Below are positions 47,918-55,487 of a DNA stretch of 64,000 nt, in pieces. This stretch comes from Scleromatobacter sp038243995 (GTDB lineage: Bacteria; Pseudomonadota; Gammaproteobacteria; Burkholderiales; Burkholderiaceae_C), in assembly GCA_038243995.1 (NCBI GenBank), contig JBBRTV010000021.1, positions 41,811-105,810 on the forward strand, in the 5' to 3' direction. Under the pieces are notes generated by a model. That model saw only the letters and a program-made list of their open reading frames with translations. It did no database searches and was not told the DNA's origin. Both the position numbers and the translations under genes were made by a program. Each line of letters starts with the position of its first letter. The first letter of the stretch is position 1.

Positions 47918-47944
47918 TTGACATGAATGTGGAATTCCACATTC
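47918..47944. promoter_or_regulatory. 20-bp perfect palindrome next to a consensus -35 hexamer
   Basis: GAATGTGGAATTCCACATTC (47925-47944) is a perfect 20-bp inverted repeat. A consensus TTGACA (47918-47923) lies just before it on the plus strand, but the place of the -10 (47941-47946, ATTCGC) is not promoter-like. The site lies between the divergent Ala/Lys-rich gene and the nitroreductase remnant and looks like a dimeric regulator's operator. Confidence 0.55.
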
Positions 47945-48013
47945 GCCCCTGCCCGGGCTGAAGGTCGCGCGCGCGCCGGGCTCGACGCTTGCCACGCGCC
48001 AAGCTCGCGTCCC

Positions 48014-48470
48014 ATGACGTCTGCCGAATCCCCTTTTCCTTCCGATGCGTCCGCCGCGCTGAGCGCGCTGCTGTCCCGCCATCGTTCCATCCGGCGCTTT
48101 CAGACGCGCGCGATCCACATCTGCTACATGGCGACCACCCTGCACTCGATGCACTCGATGCACTCGATGCGCGCGATCGGCGACTTCCTCGAACTGCCCG
48201 ACCACTGCGTGCCGGTGACGACGCTGGTGGTCGGCTATCCGGACGAGACGCCGACCCCGCGCGATCGACGCGCTCTACGCGGAGCGCGAGCGCAAGGGCT
48301 GGGAGCGCTATCGCTCGATGGAGGCGGAGGTCGTCGAGAAGATGACCGCGCTCGGCATCACGTCGCTCGCGCAGTTCTACACGAGCGAGATGAAGTACTT
48401 CGAGCCGGAGTTCGAGCGCGACTCGGCGGAGCTGATGAAATTGCTGGAGGCGAAGGGCTTCATGCCCTGA
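48014..48470 (+). pseudogene. Decayed nitroreductase-family gene (internal deletion and frameshift)
   Basis: Frame 1 from ATG 48014 starts like a nitroreductase (ALLSRHRSIRRFQ) and then jumps straight to the C-terminal family block ICYMATTL...ELPDHCVPVTTLVVGYPDETPTPRDR, with roughly 100 residues missing between them. At about 48265-48275 the homologous reading moves to another frame: IDALYAERERKGWERYR, ending SLAQFYTSEMKYFEP...GFMP at 48470. A 9-bp unit is repeated three times at 48141-48167 (HSM x3). It is probably non-functional. One sequencing error could explain the frameshift but not the deletion. Confidence 0.7.
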
Positions 48471-48647
48471 TCGCCTGACCTGGCCCCTGGAATCCGTATC
48501 CCGTGGCCGAATCGGGCACAGGTGCCGGGCTTGCAAGTCCCATTGCACTTTTACGTCTGGCGCGCGCATGAACGGGAAGGCCGGACGTGATAAAAATCGC
48601 GCTTCTTCCCTTCTTCTGCCCCTCCTGCGCACGGCGCCCCTTCCATC

Positions 48648-49778
48648 ATGAACATCGTTGTCTTCACCCGGCGCCTTTTGTGCTCGGCCTCCCTGCTGGC
48701 GCTTGCTGGCGGTGCCGTGTCCGCCGACCTTGCCCGGGCCCCGGCGCGCTTCACCTGGGTCGACCTCGGGACTCTCGGAGGCTCGTATGCGACGCCCGCG
48801 GACATCAACAACCAGCGCCAGGTGGTCGGCACCTCCACGCGCAACGACCAGCCCGAGTGCCTCGGCGTCGATCAGGAGCAGCCCTGCGAATACGCCTTCA
48901 TCTGGGAGCATGGCCGGATGGTCGACCTGGGCCAGGCCTCGCCGGGTGGCGTGCGCACGGTGCCCACGCGCATCAATGCGCACGGCCTCGTCGTCGGCTA
49001 CGAAGACGTCCCCGTGAGCGGAGACGGCTCGCAACTCCTGATCGTCTACAAGCCCTTCGTCTTCAGCCAGGGCCAGTTCCGCGCGCTGCCGCTGCTGGCC
49101 TCCGGTGCGAACGCCTCGGGCCTGGCCTACGGCCTGAACACGGCCGGCGTCGCGACCGGTTTCTCCGAGGAGACCAACCAGGACCAGACGCTGGTCAACT
49201 GGTCCGCGGACGGCGTGGCCCGCGGCGTCACCGATGCGGGCATCTACCGGCGCGGCCTCGGCATCAACGACAGCGGCGTCGTCGCCGGCTGGCAATACCG
49301 GCCGCGCTCGTTCACGCCCACCAACGGCTTCGTGCAGGACCAGGGCGTGGTGACCAACTTGTCCGCTTCCGACGTGAACATCTGGTCCGAGGCGCTGGAC
49401 GTCAACCGCGAGGGGCTCGTCGTCGGTGATCGCGCCGACCGGGCGTTCAGCGCGGGCCTCGCCACGGCGTGGCGCCAGGAGAAGGGCGCGTGGGTGGCCC
49501 GCCGCATCGGGGCGCTGCCGGGGCACAACCATTCCAGCCTCCTGCGGGTCAACGCCCACGGCGTCGCGGTGGGTTTCTCCGAAGACGCGGCCCTGCTGGG
49601 CAGTCAACGGGCCATCGCGGTGCTCGGTGGTCGCATCGTCGACCTGAACACGCGCGTGTCCTTGCCTCCCCACGTGACGCTGACGAAGGCCACTGCCATC
49701 AACGATCTGGGCGACATCGTCGGCGAGGCTTCGGTGCGCGACGGGCCGCCCCACGCGTTCCTGCTGACCCGCCGCTGA
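48648..49778 (+). CDS. Secreted HAF-repeat protein with seven repeats
   Basis: A 376-residue exported protein of the HAF / probable extracellular repeat family, with no known function. A signal peptide ends near SADLA (about residue 27). Seven copies of the motif x-(I/V/L)-N-x2-G-x-(V/A)-x-G follow at about 45-residue spacing: DINNQRQVVG, RINAHGLVVG, GLNTAGVATG, GINDSGVVAG, DVNREGLVVG, RVNAHGVAVG and AINDLGDIVG. The repeat number suggests a seven-bladed beta-propeller (inference). LGTLGGSYA is the classic HAF opening. No good ribosome site is visible. Confidence 0.8.
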   Translation: MNIVVFTRRLLCSASLLALAGGAVSADLARAPARFTWVDLGTLGGSYATPADINNQRQVVGTSTRNDQPECLGVDQEQPCEYAFIWEHGRMVDLGQASPGGVRTVPTRINAHGLVVGYEDVPVSGDGSQLLIVYKPFVFSQGQFRALPLLASGANASGLAYGLNTAGVATGFSEETNQDQTLVNWSADGVARGVTDAGIYRRGLGINDSGVVAGWQYRPRSFTPTNGFVQDQGVVTNLSASDVNIWSEALDVNREGLVVGDRADRAFSAGLATAWRQEKGAWVARRIGALPGHNHSSLLRVNAHGVAVGFSEDAALLGSQRAIAVLGGRIVDLNTRVSLPPHVTLTKATAINDLGDIVGEASVRDGPPHAFLLTRR

Positions 49779-50010
49779 GCGCCAGCGCCGCGTCGGTGGC
49801 GTGGACGATCGGCCGCTTCTGGCGTCGGGGGTTCCCCTGCGACAGGGGCCATGTGGGGGGCGGCGCCAGCCGGCGGGGCGATGCGGGTGGCGTGCGTCAT
49901 GAATGACCCCGGCGCGGGCAGCCGGTCGCTCAAGCCGAATCCGCACCTGCCGATAAGAGGTCGAAGACAGCGCGCCCGGGGCGGTAGGCGCTGCCCGACA
50001 AGGAATTTGC

Positions 50011-50397
50011 ATGCACACCCATCTGACGCTTGAATTCGCGCAACCCGAAATATTCGACCACCTGCTGGCCCTGAGCGCCGCCGAGCTCGACACGCTGGAA
50101 TTCGGCGTCATCGGCTTCGGCGCCGACACCGTGGTGTGCGACTACAACGCCCTCGAATCGAAGATGGCCGGCCTGTCGAAGGAGCGCGTCATCGGCCACG
50201 CGCTCTTCACCGTGGTCGCCCCCTGCATGAATAACTACATGGTCGCGCAGCGCTTCGAGGACGCCGCCGGCCAGTCGCTGGACCTGACGCTCGACTATGT
50301 GCTCACGCTTCGCATGCGCCCAGTGAAGGTCCAATTGCGCCTGCTGGCCGGCCCGGGCGCCGGGCGTCGCTTCGTGCTCGTCAATCGGAAGCCGTGA
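50011..50397 (+). CDS. Divergent photoactive-yellow-protein-like PAS protein
   Basis: A 128-residue single PAS-domain protein that aligns along its length with photoactive yellow protein. The thioester cysteine is present as C72 in VVAPCMNNY, and Y45 and E49 (DYNALES) match PYP Tyr42 and Glu46. The residues matching Thr50 and Arg52 are A53 and L55, and the equivalent of Met100 is M102. It may bind p-coumarate with changed colour or kinetics, or may have lost light sensing. AGGA precedes the ATG. Its stop overlaps the start of the next gene, so it is coupled to a cyclic-di-GMP protein. Confidence 0.8.
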   Translation: MHTHLTLEFAQPEIFDHLLALSAAELDTLEFGVIGFGADTVVCDYNALESKMAGLSKERVIGHALFTVVAPCMNNYMVAQRFEDAAGQSLDLTLDYVLTLRMRPVKVQLRLLAGPGAGRRFVLVNRKP

Positions 50398-51728
50398 TGT
50401 GCCTCGACGCCGAGGGCGACCTGGCGCAGGAATACGAAGCGCTGACGCAGTTCGTCTACATGGCTCCCGCCGGCTTGGTGCAGGCGCGCAGCGACGGCGA
50501 AATCGTCATGATCAACCCGGTCGCCGCGCAGCTGATGATGCCGCTGTCGCACGACGGCGACCTGGCGAACCTGTTCACGGCGCTCGAAGACATCGCACCC
50601 GATCTGCGTTCTCGACTGGCCGCCTTCGGCGCGCCGCAAGGCATGGTCTGCGACGGCGTGCACTTGCTGGTTCCGGGCGGTGCCAAGGGCGGGCGGCGCC
50701 TGTTCTCCTTCAGCCTGATCAAGCTCGACGGCAGCCGCATCATGGCGATGCTGCAGGACGTCACCTTGCAGGCCCGGCGCGAACACCTGCTGCGCCATCA
50801 GGAGACCTGGCTGACGGCCATCCTCACCGGCGTGGCGGACTACGCGCTGATCAATCTCGACGCCCAAGGCTGCGTGACCGAGTGGAACGCGAGCATCGGA
50901 CGCGTCACCGGCCATGGCGCCGAGGTGGTCGGCCGCTCGATGGCGGTGTTCTACCCGCAGGACGCGATCACGCCCGAACGCGTGCAGGATCGCCTGCACG
51001 AGGCCGAGCACAGCGGTTGGAGCCTCGATGACGGCTGGCGCCAGCGCGCTGACGGCGGGCGTTTCTGGGGCAGCGCGATGATCGCTCCTCAGCGCGCGCT
51101 GGCGGATCACGACCGGCTCGCCGCTGCGCTGTCCGGCGCCGACGAGAGCGGCTATTGTCTGATCGTGCGCGACATGTCCGGTCACCGCGATGCAGCCGAG
51201 GAAGCGCGCCACGGGGCGGTCTGCGACCATCTGACCGGAATCGGCAACCGCCGCGCCTTCTTCGATGCAGCCGAGACCGAGCTTGGGCGCTGGCGGCGCC
51301 TGCAGCGCCCGCTCTCGCTGGTGCTGATCGACGCCGATCACTTCAAGAAGATCAACGACACCCATGGTCACTCGGTCGGCGACGCGGTGCTGCGCCACAT
51401 CGCGCGCGTGATGGGCTTCACTTTCCGCCAGGTCGACGTGGTGGCCCGCATCGGTGGCGCGGAATTCGCCGTCCTGCTCCCCGCGGTCGATCAGGCGAAT
51501 GCGATGCGCATCGCCGAACGCCTGCGTGCCGCTCTCGAGGCGCAGCCTGCGCCGACCGACGCCGGCCCGGTGGGTTGCACGGTGAGCATCGGCATCGCGA
51601 CAATGGATGAAGCCATTGCCAGCGTCGACGCCCTGCTCGAACGTGGCGACGAAGCCCTGTACGCGGCCAAGCACAGCGGCCGAAACCGTGTCTGCGGGCC
51701 GGCGATCGTGGCTGCCGGGTCGAAATGA
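50397..51728 (+). CDS. PAS-PAS-GGDEF protein with degenerate GGAEF active site
   Basis: A 443-residue cytoplasmic signalling protein. An N-terminal PAS-like domain (about 10-125) is followed by a second PAS (about 135-260) and a C-terminal GGDEF domain. The active-site motif reads GGAEF (353-357): alanine replaces the acidic residue that binds metal and substrate in diguanylate cyclases, so synthesis is doubtful. The RxxD inhibitory site (RQVD, 344-347) is intact, so it may bind cyclic-di-GMP as a receptor. ATG 50397 overlaps the upstream stop; a GTG at 50394 is also possible. Its own stop overlaps the next gene. Confidence 0.88.
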   Translation: MCLDAEGDLAQEYEALTQFVYMAPAGLVQARSDGEIVMINPVAAQLMMPLSHDGDLANLFTALEDIAPDLRSRLAAFGAPQGMVCDGVHLLVPGGAKGGRRLFSFSLIKLDGSRIMAMLQDVTLQARREHLLRHQETWLTAILTGVADYALINLDAQGCVTEWNASIGRVTGHGAEVVGRSMAVFYPQDAITPERVQDRLHEAEHSGWSLDDGWRQRADGGRFWGSAMIAPQRALADHDRLAAALSGADESGYCLIVRDMSGHRDAAEEARHGAVCDHLTGIGNRRAFFDAAETELGRWRRLQRPLSLVLIDADHFKKINDTHGHSVGDAVLRHIARVMGFTFRQVDVVARIGGAEFAVLLPAVDQANAMRIAERLRAALEAQPAPTDAGPVGCTVSIGIATMDEAIASVDALLERGDEALYAAKHSGRNRVCGPAIVAAGSK

Positions 51729-53458
51729 GCGCCATGCCCACAACCGTCTCCGCAGCGGCCTACGAGTCGCTGATGCAGTTTCTCTACCGCGCGCCGATTG
51801 GCCTGGTGCAAACGACGCTGGCCGGCGAGGTCGAGATGATCAATCCGGCCTCGGCGCAGTTACTGATGCCACTGTCGAGCAACGGCGCGCTGGACAACCT
51901 GTTCGACGTGCTCGCAGGAGTGGCGCCGCAACTGCGCGGCCTGGCCCAGGCCGTAAAGCCTGAAGGCGACGTGATCTGCGAAGCGCTGCGCGTCACGGCG
52001 CCCGCCGTCGCCGGCGAGGCCGTGCGGACGCTGTCGATCAGCATCGTCAGGCTCGACGGTGGGCGCCTGATGGCAGTGATCGACGACATCACCCAGCAGG
52101 TGGTTCAGCAGCAGAACGTGCTCGAGCGGCGCCTGCGCGATGCCGCGCTGACCGACGCGCTGACCCAGATGCCCAACCGGGCGGCGCTGAGTGCGCCGAT
52201 CGCCAGTGCCCTGCTGATGCAAGGGCGCGCCGTCGGGCCGCAGTTTGCGGTGCTTTTCCTGAACTGCGACCGTTTCAGGCATGTCAATGACACGTTTGGC
52301 ACCGCCGTCGGCGACGGCCTGCTCGGCGTGCTGGCCGCGCGCCTGCGCAGTGCGCTGCGAACCGGCGAATCGATGGCCGCACGGGTTGGCGGCGACGAGT
52401 TCGTGGTGCTGCTCGGCCCCCTGCAAGGCAGCGAAGAGGCATTGGCGGTCAGCCAGCGCGTGATCGACGTGCTCGGCCGAGCGTGCCACGTGGCAGGGAA
52501 CGGATTGACCTGCACCGTCAGCGGCGGCTTGCTGCTCGGCGACAACGCCGAAGGCGGTCCGGACGCCGTGATCCGCGACGCCAGCATCGCCATGGTCGAG
52601 GCGAAACGCCAGGGCGGGGGGCGCTTCGTCGCCTTCGAGCCCGCGATGCGCGAGCGCGCGATGCAACGCGGTCGCACGGAGGCCGAACTGCGGCTGGCGT
52701 TGGCCGAAGGCCAACTGTTCGTGGTGTACCAGCCTATCGTCGCGCTGCAGTCTCCGGGGGGCGACCGTCCTTGCGTCGGCGTCGAGGCGCTGGTGCGCTG
52801 GCGGCACCCGACTCGCGGGATCGTGCCGCCGCTCGAGTTCATCGGCATCGCAGAGGAATGCGGCCTGATCTGTGCGCTCGGCGACTTCGTGCTTGCAAGC
52901 GCGGTGCGCCAGCAGCGGCAGTGGCGCGCTGAACTGGGTGCGCTGGCGCCTGCCTGGACGGCGGTCAACCTGTCGCGCGCCCAGCTCCAGGAACCTGGTT
53001 TCGTGGCGGCGGTCCAGGCGCTGCTCGCCGATAGCGGGCTGCCGCCACAGTGCCTCCAACTCGAAATCACGGAAAGCCTGGCCGCGCAGAACGTAGCGGT
53101 GCAAGCGGTGCTGCAGCAGTTGAAGGCGCTCGGCGTGGCGCTGGCGCTGGACGACTTCGGCACCGGATACTCGTCCCTGGCGAGCCTGCACCAGTTCCCT
53201 GTCGACGTCGTGAAGATCGACCGCTCGTTCACCTCGCAGGTCGACACCAGCCTGCACCACCGCGTGCTGGTGCAGGCAACGGTGATGGTGGCCGGCAGCC
53301 TGGGCATGAGCACGGTAGTGGAAGGCGTCGAAACCGAGGCCCAGGCCGCGCTGGTACGCCAGCTCGGCTGCGACAAGGGCCAGGGGTACTTGTTCAGCCG
53401 ACCTCTGGAAGCGCAGGCCCTGGGCGCCTGGTTGCTGCAAGCGTCCGTGCCGGCCTGA
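51725..53458 (+). CDS. PAS-GGDEF-EAL cyclic-di-GMP enzyme
   Basis: A 577-residue cytoplasmic protein that begins with the same PAS-like domain as the upstream gene (YESLMQFLYRAPIGLVQ here, YEALTQFVYMAPAGLVQ there). The GGDEF motif is intact at 222-226, without an RxxD inhibitory site. The EAL domain has E354-A-L and DDFGTGYSSL, so it is likely an active phosphodiesterase, possibly also a cyclase. The ATG overlaps the previous stop (ATGA at 51725-51728). A 297-bp spacer separates it from pyp; I see no gene or clear promoter in that spacer. Confidence 0.9.
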   Translation: MSAMPTTVSAAAYESLMQFLYRAPIGLVQTTLAGEVEMINPASAQLLMPLSSNGALDNLFDVLAGVAPQLRGLAQAVKPEGDVICEALRVTAPAVAGEAVRTLSISIVRLDGGRLMAVIDDITQQVVQQQNVLERRLRDAALTDALTQMPNRAALSAPIASALLMQGRAVGPQFAVLFLNCDRFRHVNDTFGTAVGDGLLGVLAARLRSALRTGESMAARVGGDEFVVLLGPLQGSEEALAVSQRVIDVLGRACHVAGNGLTCTVSGGLLLGDNAEGGPDAVIRDASIAMVEAKRQGGGRFVAFEPAMRERAMQRGRTEAELRLALAEGQLFVVYQPIVALQSPGGDRPCVGVEALVRWRHPTRGIVPPLEFIGIAEECGLICALGDFVLASAVRQQRQWRAELGALAPAWTAVNLSRAQLQEPGFVAAVQALLADSGLPPQCLQLEITESLAAQNVAVQAVLQQLKALGVALALDDFGTGYSSLASLHQFPVDVVKIDRSFTSQVDTSLHHRVLVQATVMVAGSLGMSTVVEGVETEAQAALVRQLGCDKGQGYLFSRPLEAQALGAWLLQASVPA

Positions 53459-53755
53459 GCCTTGGCGCTGGGCAGCGCCGATACAGGGTTGGGCATCGCC
53501 GACGAACAGTTCGTGCGCATCCAGCGACCGGCTGGCATCAATGGCGGCGCGCGTTGTCAGCCGTGGAAGTGGCTGCCCGAGTTGATGTTCAGTACACCTT
53601 TTGGTCGGCGGCGCCACGGAAAATGTCCTGATCGTCGCTCAAGTCCGACGCCCGACTGCCGAAATCCAGGGCGTCCTCAGGCATCTCACCATGCCGCGGC
53701 GTTCCGCTGCGGTTGGTGCGTCTCCTTCGTCCCCACTCCCACTTCAAGGTTTCGC

Positions 53756-54148
53756 ATGACCATTCCGATCCTCGACCGTATCGCGTTCGGCAAGACCGAC
53801 ATCGAAAACGTGCTCGCCAAGATGAACGATGCGCAGCTGAACCAGCTGGCTTTCGGCGCGGTGGAGGTCGATGCCACCGGCAAAATCCTCAAATACAACG
53901 CCGCCGAAGGTGCCATCACCGGTCGCGATCCCAAGGCCGTCATCGGCAAGAACTTCTTCAAGGAAGTCGCTCCTTGCACCAACCGGCCCGCGTTCAAGGG
54001 CGTATTCGATGCCGGCGTCAAGGAAGGCAAGTTCAGCAAGCTGTTCGAGTACGTCTTCGACAACAAGATGAATGCCACCAAGGTACAGGTGCACATGAAG
54101 AGCGCCATCAGCGGCAGTTCGTTCTGGATTTTCGTGAAGCGGATGTGA
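53756..54148 (+). CDS. pyp: Photoactive yellow protein
   Basis: PYP is a blue-light sensor that binds p-coumaric acid as a thioester to a cysteine. The 130-residue product matches the Halorhodospira protein along its length with a five-residue offset. Chromophore cysteine C74 (EVAPCTNRP), Y47, E51, T55 and R57 (KYNAAEGAITGRDP) and M105 (FDNKMNATKV) correspond to the classical Cys69, Tyr42, Glu46, Thr50, Arg52 and Met100. All pocket residues are therefore kept and a photoactive protein is expected. AAGG precedes the ATG. The ligase gene follows two bases after the stop. Confidence 0.95.
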   Translation: MTIPILDRIAFGKTDIENVLAKMNDAQLNQLAFGAVEVDATGKILKYNAAEGAITGRDPKAVIGKNFFKEVAPCTNRPAFKGVFDAGVKEGKFSKLFEYVFDNKMNATKVQVHMKSAISGSSFWIFVKRM

Positions 54149-54150
54149 GC

Positions 54151-55422
54151 ATGGCGATGCCGCTGCCCGAGTCTTTGGCATCGAACTGCCCCTCCAGCAC
54201 GCGCGGCTGGTCAGACTGGTGGGCCGCGCCGGGCGTGCTGCACCGCTTTGTTGCCGACCTGGTCGCAGACGAGGTCGCGCACCTGCGGCCCGGCGGCGCG
54301 GCGCTGCCGCCCCTGCCGTGGCCCGCGGATCTGACGCTCGACGGCGACGGCCTGGGTCTGGATTCGCTGGAAATGCTGGCGGTGGCTTCGGCACTGAACG
54401 AAACGCTGCACCTGCACGAGAGTGGGATCGAGGATCTGCTGCTCGCCCGCCGCACTGTTGGCGACTGGGTGACCCTGGCAGCCGAAGGCCTGGAGCACTT
54501 CAGTGCCCGTCTCACGTTCCGCACCTCCGGCAGCAGCGGCCCGCCCAAGCCCTGCACGCACGAACTGGCCCATCTGCAGCAGGAGGTGGGATACCTCGGC
54601 ACACTGCTGGACGGCCGCCACCGCGTGCTCACCGCGGTGCCGGCGCATCACATCTATGGCTTTCTGTTTACTGTGTTGTTGCCGGACCGGCTGTCGTGCG
54701 GCCCTGCGCTCGACTTGCGCAGCGCGACACCGCAGGCGCTCCCGCAGCGACTGCAGGCAGGTGACCTGCTGGTCAGCCACCCGGCCCACTGGGCACTGGT
54801 GGCGCGCCATGCATCGGCGCTGCCTGCCGGCGTGCACGGCGTGACGTCCACGGCGCCCTGCCCGGACGAACTGGCACAGGCGCTGGCAGGCGCCGGCCTG
54901 GATCGGCTGCTGCAGGTCTACGGTAGCAGCGAGACCGCCGGCATCGGATGGCGCGAAGCGCCGGGCTCATCCTACCGGCTCATGCCGCACTGGCAGCGCG
55001 ATCCGACGGAAGCATCGGCGCTGGTGCGCGTCGCGCCGGATGGTTCACGCTGGCCCCATGCGATGCAGGACCGCGTCGAGTGGCTGATCGGCGAGCAGTT
55101 CCGCGTGGCCGGCAGGCTGGATGCCGCGGTGCAGGTGGGCGGGATCAACGTATTTCCCGAGCGGGCGCGGCAAGCGCTGTTGGCCCACCCCTCTGTGCAT
55201 GAAGCGGCCGTGCGACTGATGGCGGCCCACGAAGGCCAGAGGCTCAAGGCCTTCATCGTGCCGGAACCCGGCGCCGACCCGGCAGCGCTGCGCGATGACA
55301 TGGCCCGCTGGTTGTCCGGACGCCTGTCGACACCCGAGCAACCCAAGGCCTTCACCTTCGGGGCAGCGCTACCGATCAATCAGGGCGGCAAGGCCTGCGA
55401 CTGGCCGATCAGCCGCGACTAG
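54151..55422 (+). CDS. pcl: 4-coumarate:CoA ligase of the PYP-activation family
   Basis: This adenylating enzyme makes p-coumaroyl-CoA, the activated chromophore for PYP. The 423-residue product carries the AMP-binding loop TSGSSGPPK (125-133), the YGSSETAGIG motif, and the C-terminal VQVGGINVFPER and catalytic lysine region NQGGKACDW. Its N-terminal 110 residues contain GLDSLE (S72), which resembles the phosphopantetheine site of carrier proteins. Its place directly after pyp fixes the role. An in-frame GTG lies at 54145. No tyrosine ammonia-lyase gene is adjacent. Confidence 0.9.
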   Translation: MAMPLPESLASNCPSSTRGWSDWWAAPGVLHRFVADLVADEVAHLRPGGAALPPLPWPADLTLDGDGLGLDSLEMLAVASALNETLHLHESGIEDLLLARRTVGDWVTLAAEGLEHFSARLTFRTSGSSGPPKPCTHELAHLQQEVGYLGTLLDGRHRVLTAVPAHHIYGFLFTVLLPDRLSCGPALDLRSATPQALPQRLQAGDLLVSHPAHWALVARHASALPAGVHGVTSTAPCPDELAQALAGAGLDRLLQVYGSSETAGIGWREAPGSSYRLMPHWQRDPTEASALVRVAPDGSRWPHAMQDRVEWLIGEQFRVAGRLDAAVQVGGINVFPERARQALLAHPSVHEAAVRLMAAHEGQRLKAFIVPEPGADPAALRDDMARWLSGRLSTPEQPKAFTFGAALPINQGGKACDWPISRD

Positions 55423-55487
55423 ATCGACGTCGAGCGGATATTGAACTCCGTCGAGTCGTTGAATCGGATCGCCAATTTCGACTTGAA

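Noticed and set aside
47227..47921. Plus-strand open frames opposite the Ala/Lys-rich gene
   Set aside because: They are Leu/Ala/Ser-rich mirror images of the repeats. The minus-strand frame has a signal peptide, a ribosome site and a terminator.
48141..48167. Short tandem 9-mers as a regulatory or CRISPR-like repeat
   Set aside because: They keep the frame of the nitroreductase remnant (HSM x3) and look like simple slippage in a coding sequence.
53462..53755. An N-terminal extension of PYP or a separate small gene
   Set aside because: The open frame upstream of ATG 53756 translates to a Pro/Arg/Cys-rich sequence without likeness to PYP, and the PYP start with an AAGG ribosome site matches family length.
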